A stretch of DNA of 64,000 nucleotides. Source: Chaunax sp. Z400. Taxonomy: Eukaryota; Chordata; Actinopteri; Lophiiformes; Chaunacidae. Each line of letters begins with the position of its first letter. The stretch's first letter is position 1. The notes beneath the pieces are model-generated. The model was not told the DNA's origin and searched no databases. It was given only the letters and a program-made list of their open reading frames with translations. The DNA is taken from assembly GCA_037577475.1 (NCBI GenBank), contig JBAGJB010000177.1, positions 389,501 to 453,500 on the forward strand, in the 5' to 3' direction. Positions 1 through 11,649 of the stretch are shown one piece after another. The position numbers were made by a program, and so were the translations under genes.

Positions 1-1388
1 TATGTATAGAATGAACAGTATGTATAGTATGAATAGTATGTATAGTATGTACAGTATGAATAGTATGTACAGCATGTATGGTATGTATTGTATGTACATT
101 ATGTAAAGTATGTATAGTATGAATAGTATGTATGGCATGTATAGTATGAATAGTATGTATGGTATGCATGGTATGCATAGTATGTATAGAATTCATATGT
201 ATAGTATGAATAGTATGTATAGTATGAATAGTATGTATAGTATGTATAGTATGAATAGTATGTATAGTAGTAGTATGTGTAGAATGAATAGTATGTATAG
301 TATGAATAGTATGTATGGTATGCATGGTATGCATAGTATGTATAGAATTTATATGTATAGTATGTATAGTAAAAATAGTATGTATAGTATGAATAGTATG
401 TATAGTAGTAGTATGTGTAGAATGAATAGTATGTATAATATGTATAGTATGAATAGTATGTATAGTATGAATAGTATGTACAGTATGAATAGTATTTTAT
501 AGTATGAATAGTATGTACAGTATGATTAGTATGTACAGTATGAATAGTATGTATAGTATGTACAGTATGAATAGTATGTATAGTATAAATGGTATGTATG
601 GCATGTATAGTATGAATAGTATATATGGTATGCATGGTATGCATAGTATGTATAGAATTTATATGTATAGTATGAATAGTATGTATAGTATGTAAAGTAA
701 AAAATAGTATGTATAGTATGAATAGTATGTATAGTAGTAGTATGTGTGGAAATAATAGTATGTATAGTATGAATAGTATGTATAGAATGAATAGTATGTA
801 TAGTATAAATAGTATGTTTAGTAAAAAATATTATGTATATGTATGTAAAGTATGAATAGTATGTATAGTATGTATAGTATGTACAGTATGAATAGTATGT
901 ATAGTATAAATAGTATGTATAGTATGTAGAGTATGTATAGTATGTATAGTATAAACAGTATGTTTAGTATGAATAGTATGTATAGTATGAATAGTATGTA
1001 TAGTATGTACAGTATGAATAGTATGTATAGTATGAATAGTATGAATAGTATGTATAGTATGTACAGTATGAATAGTATGTATAGAATAAACAGTATGTTT
1101 AGTATAAATAGTATGTACAGTATGAATAGTATGAATAGTATGTATAGTATGAATAGTAGTAGTATGTGTAGAATGAACAGTATGTCTAGTATGAATAGTA
1201 TGTATAGTATAAATAGTATGTATGGCATGTATAGTATGAATAGTATGTATAGTAGTAGTATGTGTAGAAATAATAGTATGAATAGTATGTATAGTAGGAA
1301 TAGTATGTATAGTATGAATAGTATGTATAGTATGTACAGTATGAATAGTACGCATAGTATGTATAGTATGTATAGTAGGAATAGTATC
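1..1388. repeat. Satellite B (9-bp TAGTATGTA/TAGTATGAA array), copy 1
   Basis: Tandem 9-bp units, mainly TAGTATGTA, TAGTATGAA and CAGTATGTA, with variants such as TAGTATAAA, GGTATGCA and AGTAGTAGTATGTGTAG. The array is already under way at base 1 and stops abruptly at the gene-derived sequence at 1389. Because the unit is a multiple of three and lacks stop codons in several frames, it generates long spurious reading frames of HTI, YSM/NSM and FILYIL repeats on both strands. It aligns unit for unit with 40038-41492 of the second copy, which shows the two arrays duplicated as a block rather than expanding independently. Confidence 0.95.
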
Positions 1389-4081
1389 CTCCACATCCTC
1401 CCCGTCCCACTCAAAGATGGCAGTGGACAGGCGGGACATGAAGGGGCCGTACAGCAGGTTGGCGTCGGTGGTGACGCCCCTCGCGAAGCGTCGCAAGAGG
1501 TGCCACACATCCAGGCGGACCATCAGCTGGTCCCACTCACCAAACATCAGCCCGACCTAACAACGAATCATCAATCGGTCAGTCGTTTTAAATGGCAGCT
1601 GCAGTCAGCAGTGTGTCTGTGTGTGAGAGACGCCACGGTACCTTGGGCTGGTGGTTGCGAGTGCAGCAGTCCCGGTCCACGTAGAGCACCTGAGGGGGTG
1701 CCACCCTGGCCTCCCTGTAGCGCCGCATGAGCCCCTGCGCCATGGCTACCAGTCCATCCCCCTCGCAGGCGGTGAGGACGGAGATGAGCACCTGCCCGTA
1801 CTCGTTGCCCACGTTGGTCACCCATCCTGCTGTCCCAGCGGCCTTACCGGCCAGTTTCTTGGTCATCTGCATGAGACACAGTGAAGAACATTGTCACGTC
1901 ACACACCGATTATACTTTCAAATAGTAAACATTGTCGGACACACTGAGAGCACAATCCATAGAAATGCGTGCATCTTCCTAATCACAGCTCACCTTCTTG
2001 GTGGAGTCCAGCTTCAAAATGCTGCCAAACACCGAGGTAAGCCTGGCCTTGGTCTCCGGCAGGCGGGCGAGGGCGTCCCGCACGTACACGGAGAGCAGCC
2101 AGGACGCAGAGGGCACTGGTGGCATCTTTGGCAGCTGCTGCAGGTCCTGCTGTTCCGTGACGCCGAGCAACTCCAACACAGAGAGGTAGCGGATGACGCG
2201 CCCCGCCCACTCTGAGCTGTGCTGGTCCCTCAAGGTTTTTCTGAGGCAAGCCGCACTTTTGCCCAAAGTGCGCTCCCTCAAATGCCCCACCACCGCCTTG
2301 TCGCAGGACAACCCGAGTGTGTGGTGAAGAGGTCAATCGTGTGCTATGCTGCAGTAAATAATTGAATGAATAAATAAATACACAAGCCTTCTTATTTCTG
2401 CTTACTTGTAGGTCAGGATGGCAGGAAACTGCATCTGGTGCCCCAGGTCCAGCTGGTCCATGATATCCTGGGACCAGGCAGCAACCTTGCGCTTACATGA
2501 CAGGCATTCCAGGTACTCCGTGCCCATGAAGTACCAGCCTGTCATGTCCAGGACCCTCCGCACCGTCTTGTACAGACCAGCCCCTGTGAGTTTGTGGCCA
2601 CATCCCTTGCACACAAACCTGCACGCCCACATCCTGTAGGGCGCCCACAGGAAGAAGCGTGTGTGAAAAAAGGGATGGCACGAGGCAGGGGGCTGCGCGT
2701 ACAGGGGCCGGTCTCCTGGGGGGGACCACCAGAGATGGAGGTCACTGACGAGGACGGGATGTCCTCCCACACCTCTGGTGAAGAGAGCTCGGCCCAGCCA
2801 GTCCTGCTGCTCCACCGGCAGCGCCTTCCTCCACTTCTTGGGCAGCAGCTGCAACGTTCACATCGCATCCGTCAGTACTATTTTAAGTACTAATATCATT
2901 TTGCTTATTACTAGAAAATTATATCTCACCTCTGCACCGGTGGAGGTGGGCTGCGCGAGCTGTTTGGGGGGAGGGGGTCCTGAAGGTCCTGGGCGGGCGA
3001 CAGGTGCTGCGGCATCCCTGGCAACTGCAAATTTCAGCCAGTCAGTCAGTCAGTCAGTCAGTCAGCCAGCCAGCCAGTTGAACGACTGACAGGACATGGC
3101 GTACAAAAAACCAAAATGCACTCACGCTGAGAGTCGACCTCCACAGCAGCGGCGACGAGGACGTCGTCCGTCAGGTCACCGGATGCAGCGCCTGCACAAG
3201 AAGTGAATGTAGGACTGTATGACATTTGCACTTTTAACAGGACTCGTGAGACGCCTACACAACAAGGGGAGAGGGTCTTACTGGTCGACGGACGTGCTGT
3301 GTCCTGGCGGGCAGGCGGAGTAGCCGCTGGAACTCTGGCCGCTGCATCCTGGTTGGTGCGACCGACCAAGTACACCTGCAGCTGCTTCAGCCGCGACCCG
3401 GCCTGTGGCTTCTGGCGCGTCACCCACTGCACGTACCTATGGACAAACAGGGCAAACCGAATGAGTGTTTTCTCCATAGTTGACCTGTGAATTTTTACAA
3501 TTGAAAAATGATGACTTCTCAATACTCACGTCCTGCTCTCCCGGTCAGTTGCTTCGTACAGTGAAGCATAGGTCCTGCTGGCGTGCACCCCAAAACCTAC
3601 GCAACACTTATCCATGCCCCTCACCGACTCTGCTCCCTCCCACATCCGCCGCTCCTTCACTGCCACCATGACAGGTGGAAAGAGGGCAGCATAGGAGGTG
3701 AGGGCGTTTTTGTTGGCCTCGAGGCGAGACTGGGAGGTGCCCCCCCTCCCATCCATCTCCCCCTGATGAGAGACGATGATGCTAACTGCATAGCCAACAT
3801 CGTTGCTCAATAGCCATTTCAATGTCTGACCCCTGTACTGTCCAAACTGGAGCTCTGTTTCACTGAGCACCAGTTCAGGGCAGCCTGGGTCACCTCCCGC
3901 AGCCTTGACCTTGGTCACTGCCTCCTCCCTCACCCTCTCAGGCAGCTTCACCTCGAACGACCTCACAGTGTCTCGGCCACCCTTCTGGGAGGCTTTGACG
4001 ACGTGTGTCGCCGCGGCAGAAGGCTGCAAGATCAGGTGGGAGGAGGAAGGCAGGTACCGAAAGGCCGGAGTGGAATCCATT
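1389..4081 (-). pseudogene. DUF6729-like, ExoX-C-like multi-exon gene, copy 1, 3' truncated and splice-damaged
   Basis: Minus-strand gene with eight coding exons joined by phase-consistent GT..AG introns: 4081-3530, 3436-3282, 3191-3126, 3024-2930, 2848-2406, 2312-1994, 1866-1642, 1556-1389. The ATG is at 4080, one base after a splice acceptor. Residues about 76-145 (FGQYRGQTLKWLLSNDVGYA) look like the exodeoxyribonuclease X C-terminal-type domain. Exon 5 carries two CxxC pairs (VCKGC, LECLSC), a zinc module I associate with Pfam DUF6729. Exons 6-8 read LDSTKK ... VTNVGNEYGQ ... VLYVDRDCC ... RLDVWHLLRR, spaced like the first two acidic residues of an RNase H-fold transposase; that fold is inferred. 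Proteins of this type are multicopy and uncharacterised in fish. This copy is probably dead. The exon-6 acceptor is CGG where copy 2 has CAG (base 2314). About 1.07 kb present in copy 2 is deleted at 1388/1389, so the last exon is fused to satellite B. The protein lacks its C-terminus in both copies. Confidence 0.7.
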
Positions 4082-4308
4082 CTACAAATAAGCAGACGAC
4101 AGGCGCGTTAATTACACACTTTAAGCATTACACTCACACATACACAGCATTTATCTTATCAAATGCATTTCACTGTGTCTCTGTGCTCTGTCATTATCCT
4201 CTTTTCAAATAAATTCTAGGATTACATCACCATGTAATGATCCGTCATGGACAGCAAATCAATACATTCACACAGAGAAATGAGATAGAGCTGACCATGA
4301 CTTACAGT
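4082..4308. other. Proximal part of intron 1, no gene
   Basis: AT-rich sequence between the inferred acceptor at 4082 and the microsatellite. I see no coding potential and no other element. Confidence 0.5.
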
Positions 4309-4528
4309 ATTATGTGTGTGTGTGTGTGTGTATATATACACATATATATATACACATACATATATATACACATACATATATATACACATACATATATATA
4401 CACATACATATATACATATATATATACACATACACATATATATACACATACATATACACACACATACATATATATATACACATACACATATATATACACA
4501 TACATATACACATACATATATATATATA
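4309..4528. repeat. TG and TA/CA microsatellite
   Basis: A short (TG)n run is followed by interspersed TATATA and CACATACA dinucleotide-type repeats. It runs directly into the TA target duplication of the adjacent MITE. Copy 2 is 30 bp longer here. The YIYTHT/VYICMC reading frames across it are repeat artefacts. Confidence 0.95.
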
Positions 4529-5219
4529 CAGTACCAGTCAAAAGTTTGGACACACCTTCTCATTCAATGGTTTTTATTTATTTTAATTATTTTCTACATT
4601 GTAGATTAATACTGAAGACATCGAAACTATGAAAGAACACATATGGAATTATGTAGTAAACAAAAAAGTGTTAAATAAGTCAGAATATGTTTTATATTTT
4701 AGATTCTTCAAAGTAGCCTCCTTTTGCTTTGATGACAGCTTTGCACACTCTTGGCATTCTCTCAGTCAGCTTCATGAGGTCGTCTCCTGGAATGGTTTTG
4801 AATTAACAGGTGTGCCTTGTCAAGAGTCAATTTGTGGAATTACTTGCCTTCTTAATGTGTTTGAGACCATCAGTTGTGTTGTGCAGAGGTAGGGTTAGTA
4901 CACAGTGGATAGCCCTATTTGACTACTGTTGTAATCCATATTATGGCAAGTTCCATTCCAGGAGACGACCTCATGAAGCTGACTGAGAGAATGCCAAGAG
5001 TGTGCAAAGCTGTCATCAAAGCAAAAGGAGGCTACTTTGAAGAATCTAAAATATAAAACATATTCTGACTTATTTAACACTTTTTTGTTTACTACATAAT
5101 TCCATATGTGTTCTTTCATAGTTTCGATGTCTTCAGTATTAATCTACAATGTAGAAAATAATTAAAATAAATAAAAACCATTGAATGAGAAGGTGTGTCC
5201 AAACTTTTGACTGGTACTG
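4529..5219. mobile_element. Tc1/mariner-type MITE with about 268-bp terminal inverted repeats
   Basis: The element begins CAGTACCAGTCAAAAG and ends with its reverse complement CTTTTGACTGGTACTG. TA dinucleotides flank it at 4527-4528 and 5220-5221, the Tc1/mariner target duplication. The arms (4529-4797 and about 4952-5219) are near-perfect inverted repeats. The 155 bp between them is a one-sided continuation of a Tc1-like 5' end, with no transposase left. It is therefore a non-autonomous deletion derivative. It lies in the inferred first intron of the minus-strand gene. Confidence 0.92.
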
Positions 5220-5221
5220 TA

Positions 5222-5804
5222 CATATATATATTGTTCATAACTGACTGACTAAGTAATTTCCATTGGAATATTATGCAAAGGCAAGGACACATTTTGTAT
5301 TGTTCACTTATACTACTGTATTTTGGATACTGCACAGAGGTGTGGGTTAACACATGAAGGTTTAGTATTTGTCATGTAGAAGTGTTACAGAAAAGAGCAA
5401 TAACAATTATAAACAAAGTGAATATCAAAGAGCATACCAGCAGGCTGTTTATAAATTGCTAGAAATAGGTTGACCTGAAGGAAATTTAATTTCAAAAGTC
5501 CGTACACGCGTAAAACATGAAAGCAGATGTGTATTTTTAAAAAGTACTGTCTGTTCATGAGCGCAAATCCCGCTCTTCAAGCAGTGCATGCAAATGAATG
5601 ACTGCACACCGGCATATCGGCCGCTTCAAATATTAAAAGTTCAAATGTTATTTGGTAAATTGGTTCAAATATGATTTGTTAAACTGATACTGTAATGCGC
5701 TAGGTAGCTAGCTAGGTAACCGTGTCATTACTATTACTGGCTCCGTACTCCGTACTTTCATTTGCCTCGTAGCAAGTACAACACAGAATGAGACACAGAA
5801 CAGT
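5222..5804. other. Distal part of intron 1, no gene
   Basis: AT-rich unique sequence with no recognisable gene or element. A 15-bp block present in copy 2 (starting CCGACAGACACATTG, near 46993) is missing here at about 5786. Confidence 0.5.
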
Positions 5805-6110
5805 ACTTACATAACTCGACGACAGAAATGTCTGCGAAAAAGTTGTGGAAATAAAAGTCCTTCTCTCTCAAGCAAGCGCAGCTGAGACGACTGAGGAGAA
5901 ACGGCTTCAATCAGGTTCAAATTCAAAGCTGAGTTGGGGGGGCGGGGGCCCGGAAAGCCAGCCAATCAGAAGTCGTCGGAGCAAGTTAGGCCATCCAGTC
6001 AGAGACAGCGTGTGTTAGGGCAGCCAATCCAGTCAGGGAGCTCGATTACATTGATCTTTGTGGAACGCTACAAGGGGGCTGGGCTTAGAAGTTAGGGAGA
6101 GTCAGAGAAC
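5805..6110 (-). promoter_or_regulatory. Putative promoter and noncoding first exon of the minus-strand gene
   Basis: On the minus strand a consensus splice donor (GTTAT|GTAAGTACT) lies at 5811/5810. Exon 2, which carries the ATG, has an acceptor at 4082, so a noncoding exon ending at 5811 fits. Upstream on the minus strand are CCAAT-type boxes (plus-strand AGCCAATCAG near 5970 and CAGCCAATCC near 6022), a GC box (GGGGCGGGGGC near 5938) and then the CpG-rich block. There is no clear TATA box. The start site is not determined; the exon probably begins around 5900-6000. Confidence 0.45.
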
Positions 6111-6440
6111 ATCGAGACACGGGCGGGGCGGGGGCGGGGCGGGGCGGGAATCTTCACTGTCCGCCCCGGCGGCCGCCGGCCGCGCGACGGCGGCGGATCC
6201 GGCGTCGCTCCGACGGTACACCACTTTGTAGAAACGTCCGTCCCGTCCCGCGACGGCGAGGCGCCTTCTCCGTCTCGAACGGGACGCCCGGCCTCGAAAG
6301 CGGAACGCACCTGGCTTCTGCGCATCGGAAATGACCCCGCCGGAGCTCTGGAGTCGCCGGAGAGGCGTACCGGGATATGCAAAGTAGCCACGTGCTCTCG
6401 TTGTGCTCCCCTCCCTCACACCGCCGGCCGGCCGGATGGA
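6111..6440. promoter_or_regulatory. CpG-rich block with tandem GC boxes
   Basis: A sharp island of GC-rich, CpG-dense sequence in an otherwise AT-rich region. It starts with tandem GGGCGGGGC units (6120-6149), which are Sp1-type GC boxes, and includes a CACGTG E-box near 6390. Reading frames exist in several phases but none resembles a protein I know, so I treat it as a CpG-island promoter element rather than coding sequence. Copy 2 has more GC-box units. Confidence 0.55.
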
Positions 6441-6447
6441 TGAAGAA

Positions 6448-6549
6448 CACATACATACATACATACATACAGACGAGTGGTCCCAACTCGTCTTATGTGC
6501 AAATACTTTCTTATTTTCCCTATAATATTATCAACTGTATATATTATTG

Positions 6550-6622
<73 letters not shown>
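6448..6622. repeat. Microsatellites (CATA)n, (TA)n, (GA)n
   Basis: A short CATA run near 6452-6470, a (TA)n run about 6554-6593 and a (GA)n run about 6594-6622. The TA and GA runs differ in length from copy 2, whose GA run is 16 bp longer overall. Confidence 0.95.
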
Positions 6623-6624
<2 letters not shown>

Positions 6625-6930
6625 TCTCTACGATATGAGCACTGCCCTTGAAAGACTGATTGCCATTACTACCCCTGACATATCTGACTGAGAAGAATCA
6701 AGTTCCAACATAAAGTTTGGTATGTAGCATAAAGTATAAACTTACTTTACTATACTTACTTTAGTATAAACTTACTAGTGAGACGGAAGAACACACGGGT
6801 ATGTTTAAAAACAAAAGACACTTTAATGGGACTTTCAACAAAGTATAAAACACACTTTAATATATATATATAAAAATAAATACATAAATACACATCAATG
6901 CAAAGAAAAAATATAAATAAAGGATACAAA

Positions 6931-7030
6931 ATACACAGATAAATAAATGATAAAAAAATAAACACACCAAACGATATAAAATACACAGATAAATAAATGA
7001 TAAAAAAATAAACACACCAAACGATATAAA
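6931..7030. repeat. Two-copy 50-bp tandem duplication
   Basis: The 50-bp unit starting ATACACAGATAAATAAATG occurs twice in direct succession (6931-6980 and 6981-7030), identical as far as I can read. It is conserved in copy 2. Confidence 0.9.
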
Positions 7031-7040
7031 TGATAATAAC

Positions 7041-7262
7041 TTTCAGTCTTTCCCCCCCCCCGTGCTTCCCTTTCCTGTCTCTTCCTTCTTTCCTCTCTCC
7101 TCTTTTTCTTTCTCCTCCTTCTCTCTGCCAGTCTGTGGTCCTTCCTTTTCACTCTCTCTGCTCTCCTCCTTGCCTTCCTCAGTTCTTTCTCCTGCCGGAT
7201 TTTTTCTCTCCTCTTCTCCCTTCTCTTTACCCTTTCCTCTTTCCTCTTTTCCTTCCTCCTAT
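7041..7262. repeat. Polypyrimidine tract (C/T on the plus strand)
   Basis: About 220 bases almost entirely C and T on the plus strand, with a run of eleven C near 7052. The minus strand therefore reads as a K/R/E-rich frame (RRKEKRKEERVKRREK), which is composition, not convincing protein. Confidence 0.85.
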
Positions 7263-7578
7263 ACAAGTACACCAGTACTGTAATGATCTATAGTAGTACT
7301 GTTATTACTACTGTTCTGAAAATGAAAGGAATCTAAAAGTAGATCAGCTGGAGAACAGGTTACACAATGACGTCATCACTGGTAGATATTACAGTGAAGG
7401 CTGCATTTGGAACAGTTAAGCTTCAGAAATGTCAACCCAACATATAAAGAACAAATAGAGCTCCAGTCACAGGAAAACAACACGGACTGTTAGATTACAG
7501 GATCATAGAGGTTCCACCGGCTCTGAGCTGAAGCCACTTTTTAAGAAGAACACAGTCATGTTCTAAAATGTGTCTTAC

Positions 7579-7700
7579 CAGTGTTCACTGCGTTCAGCTG
7601 CGTGGCAGCAGTCTCTCTGCGGTCACGCTGTCTCGGTTCTGCTCTAACCGGGAGGGACGGGACCTTTATAAAGCAGCACCCAGTGATGACGTCAATAACT
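7579..7700 (-). promoter_or_regulatory. Minus-strand TATA/CRE core promoter and first exon ending in a splice donor
   Basis: Read on the minus strand, the order is a palindromic CRE (TGACGTCA, 7687-7694), then TATAAAG (7670-7664) 16 bases on, about 85 bases of GC-richer sequence, and a splice donor AACACTG|GTAAGACA (exon end 7579). The spacing suits a TATA promoter with a start near 7635-7640 and a short first exon of about 60 bases. I cannot identify the downstream gene. A second CRE (7368-7375) lies in the inferred first intron. Confidence 0.45.
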
Positions 7701-9584
7701 CCTCCTATAGGAAAAAAAACACAAACGCGTGTGTTAGGAGAAACGCGAGAGGCATTATTCTAACACGATCGATGTGAAGATGACGTATACCCAGATAAGA
7801 CGCATTACAGGCACTGACTTTTCTATGTATTCATGAATCAATCTTAGTCACTTCTGAACTTTGATTATTTTGTTATATGACACCAACGTTGTGTCTCCAG
7901 TGTTAGAAGTAGAACAAGGTGCTCATGTAATTAAATGAGATCTTCTTTATTAATAGCCTTGAGAACTTCTTGTCCATCGTTCTTGTCCAGTTTAACTAGT
8001 CTTTAGATAAATGTACAGTACATGTATTTCTTTTTTGCTTTACGTCTTTTTGTTTGTTCATGTTTCAAACTAACATTCAAGTCACAGATCTTTTTTTCAC
8101 TTTAACATTGTAAGACAGGGTGTTTTTCAAAGTTTTCTTTAATTTCTCAGGTAATCATAATTAATATGATTTCAGTTGTTTTATGTTTAGTTATGTTTAA
8201 TGACTCAATTTCCAATATATTTATTGAATTAATCAATGGTCATCTACACACAACAGTTATGGAGAAATCAGACCATAAACGTGGTGTTATATTTATCTAA
8301 GGATAGCTGTAGGACATCTCACCTGCTTTCACTTAATAAAACTGCCTTCTTAGATTCACTGCAAACTTTACCTGCTGCTTTCATGTATTTTATAGTTTTT
8401 ATTCTGTAAGTATTGCACAAACTATTTTCATTCTGTTCTATGAATGCATACATTATGTCGATTGTCTGGGTTTTTCTTTGTTTTGTATGTTGAGCCACAC
8501 CTAAGATGATTTTCTGTTATGAAAGTCAATAAAGTTTCTGATTCTCAAACAATACATATGAATGCAAACCTAATTTTGACTAAATGTGTAGTTTCTGCTT
8601 TTTGGCTAGTATAGACAGTCCGTACACACTGCAGTAAAGCATTCTTTTTTATTCAAAAAAATGTTTTAGATAAATGTAATTTCCAGCTTTTGGCAGGAGT
8701 CAAAGACAATTTGTTGTTGGTTCAAACATAATGATGAATGGACAGCAACATTCCAAGTTATCACCATGTTCTCTTAGTAGTTCATCAAATGTTTAACAGA
8801 TACAAAGCAGAACAAAGAACATTTATTTCTCTTCAGATTCAAGCACTTGTCCTCATATTTAGTGAATCAGTGCCAAACAAACCCCAAACTAGAACAAAAC
8901 CACTTTTAGGACTGCGGCTCTAGAGACTGGACATGCATGTAAAAGAAAGGTCACATGTTCACGCCCCATAACATCCATGTCCCCTGGCTTTATATAACTC
9001 CATCAGCTACACTACATTAAAATGGCACACACACAATAAGAAAGATAAACAACTTAACAGGGTTTATTTGGAACTGATGCTTACATAGATTTCAAAAGGC
9101 TACAATATAATTAATAATCAAAACTGTACACATAAAAACAAAAGCTGACATCCTCTGCAGCTTAATAAAGGACTTTATAATCAGGACCCTCTTTTCACAA
9201 ACTAAAACATTCAGTCTGTCTGTGAAACATCCAAGGAATGAAAATAATACAGAAGAAACTTTTTTTTAAAGAAATACAATGCAATGCAAATACAATCCCC
9301 ACAACAGGCAGCGAGTATCCTCAATTTCTTTAACTATTTTCCTTACAAAAGTATTTGTTCTAAAACTGATGAAAAACCTTCATAGTAGTTCAATGTGTTA
9401 ATGAGGAGGTCGTCAAAATCCCAGTTTTACCGGTTTAGTTTGTTTAATGACTGTTCACCCTCCAGATACTCTTAGTAAATAATGATAGTTAAATAAGAAA
9501 ACAAAGCGACTACAGCAACACCACTGTTAGCTAAATGCTAGTGTCGGAACCCTAGCATGCTAATAGGAGATACAGACAGAGAGG
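7701..9584. other. No recognisable gene; one retroelement-like 3' end
   Basis: AT-rich sequence without a convincing reading frame. Near 8500-8545 the stretch ending GTCAATAAAGTTTCTGATTC has the look of a retroelement or mRNA 3' end with an AATAAA signal. The small open frames here have no family features. Confidence 0.4.
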
Positions 9585-9680
9585 GGGAGAGAGGGAGAAA
9601 GGTCTCTTTTTGTGAAATGCCTTGAGAAACCCTTTGTTAAGATTTGGCACCATACAAATAAAACTGACTTGACTTGATAT
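9585..9680 (+). mobile_element. 3'-end fragment of a teleost LINE/SINE
   Basis: The segment with TTTGTGAAATGCCTTGAGA and ATACAAATAAAACTGACTTG resembles the widespread teleost retroelement tail (gccttgaga ... atttggc ... aaataaaattgaattga). Only the 3' end is present. Family assignment is from memory of the consensus. Confidence 0.5.
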
Positions 9681-11640
9681 TCTGATATTTAGCAGCTGAT
9701 GCTCAGGACAGCTTGCTTTAGCATGTTGGAAAGCTAACATTAAATAGCATTAAGCACAAACAGAGATGCTTGAAGGAAATGCCAGTAGTTCTGCAGCTAT
9801 AGCAAACCAAAGTAACAGTAAAACTTAATTTCTGTTGGAGTAAGAAAACTTCCCTGAAAATATGTCATAATAAGGTATGTATGTGTAGCCAGTACTTGGT
9901 GATAATGAGTAACATTAGCTGACATTACAGGTGGACTAGTGGCTATAGCGTTGGAAGACTCTGGGAACAGGTAGGAGGAAATGATTAAACTGATGTACAG
10001 GATTTAATGAGACTCAGACAAAAGTGCAGTTGGAAAAAGTACCATGTATTAAAGAAGGAATGCAAAAATAAAAATAAACAGTATTTACAAAATCAAACGA
10101 TAGCCATTCAAATTATATTAATACTCAATTCAATATTCATTCAACAATAATCATAGTTCAATTGGCTGCAAAGTTTGTAGCTCCAGCACCAAGGGATGTC
10201 AGTTATAGTCCAAACGTCATGTAAATCAGTCAGTCAACAAGGGAACGATTGGGCTGGAATGTGTGATGGATTGAATGAGTGAGTGAGTGAGTGAGTGAGT
10301 GAAGGAGGTCAGTCTCTCTCCTATCACCCAGGCAGGCAGGGTGAATGCAACAGGTTTCTTCATAATAGGAGGTGTTCCTGGTCAACAGCTCGCCATCCTT
10401 TTTCCCCCCCAAGGAAATAAACCTGGCCTGTATAAGCAGACAAGGCCAACTTTAATACACGGATTTGTTAAAACCAAACAAAATACCAAAATACATTCAG
10501 TGACTTTACAGCTGGGATCACTAGCTTCAAGTTCACACCATTCAGTGATAAATCATCAAGTGTAACTGCTGTCCCTTAAAAGAACAGAATAATTCAATGG
10601 AATCAATATGATTTAATCAATAATGCTTTTGCACTGGATCATTACGATCCGGATAGAAAAGTTCACTTCTGTTAGCAGACTTAGCGTTAGCCGCTAGGCT
10701 AAGTTAACTAGCGGTAGCTGCTAACAGTTTACGTATCACATACAAACCACTCGTGTCATCATGTGTGCTTCGCAACAACACATAGATAATATTACAGACA
10801 AAACAATCAGACCAATGCAGTAAGAAGGTTCAGCAGTGTTACCTAGGGCGATAGCTGCATGCTAACACAATAGCTTTAGTGCAACTCACCCATTCGAGAG
10901 TTCAGCTCGTTCACGTAATAGCAGTGAGTTAAGTCACAGGACACATCTACAAATCGGCAATAAATTACAATTCCGTACATTGCATGTTCAACAAGTTTGA
11001 AGTTGGAATACACGAATAAAGCATGTTTAATTACCGATCTGCAGCAGCTCTGTTCCCTCACACACCATACACGCCAAGCCATTCATTTCCAATGGTAAGC
11101 AGCTGGCACTACCGGTATAACGCCCTGCGGCTGCTCTGATTCGATGTGGAAAATACCGCGATAGTTCGCCCGAGAACTGGGCAGATACATAACATGATAA
11201 CATAATATACTACGATTGAAATGCATTTAGCATATATTTACATTTTGAATATAGGACCTGGGTTACATATGTATTCCATGTGTAGATAAGGGTAATAGTG
11301 ATTTAAAAAACAACTAAAACAGGGTCCATGATGAATTTAGCAGCCATCTTCACACATTACAGCAGCTGATATTAAAGAAAACAAAAAGACTATAATAAGA
11401 AAAATGTATTTATATAGAAAAAAAGAAACCAAACTATGATTTTTGACTGCTGTGCTGGTAAATTTAAAAAGGAGCTGTAGCTTTTTTTTATGTGCTAACA
11501 AATTACTCCAGACTGTCAGAAATAAAGGTGTAGCAGATTAAAAAAAGGCTCATCCAGACATTTTTCCTTCAACATAAAAAAGAATGTTTTGTATTTGCTG
11601 TGGAAATGGTTGTGTTAAAACTGATGTCACAACTCCTTTA
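9681..11640. other. No recognisable gene; GAGT microsatellite
   Basis: Mostly unique AT-rich sequence. It contains a (GAGT)n run at about 10275-10303 and a degenerate inverted motif (GCTAAC/GTTAGC) around 10670-10730. A minus-strand frame at 11082-10876 is followed by a GTGAGT donor-like site and might be a stray first exon, but no family is recognisable. Confidence 0.4.
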
Positions 11641-11649
11641 ATATATTAT

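Noticed and set aside
4222..4632. Y/I/C/V and H/T repeat frames over the TA/CA microsatellite
   Set aside because: Dinucleotide-repeat artefacts on both strands.
4629..5119. Two frames of 87 and 74 codons starting MKEHIWNYVVNKK on opposite strands
   Set aside because: They are the two inverted arms of the MITE read from each side, not genes.
6092..6464. Several overlapping frames in the CpG-rich block
   Set aside because: Stop-poor because GC-rich; no phase resembles a known protein.
6895..7272. K/R/E-rich minus-strand frame of 125 codons
   Set aside because: It is the complement of a polypyrimidine tract followed by the 50-bp duplication; composition explains it.
9940..9995. GGTGGACTAGTGGCTATAGCG, reminiscent of a tRNA-derived SINE head
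   Set aside because: No complete A/B box arrangement or cloverleaf could be made, so not called as tRNA or SINE.
10876..11082. Minus-strand 68-codon frame with a GTGAGT donor at its end
   Set aside because: Possible first exon, but no family features, no promoter elements and no partner exon found.
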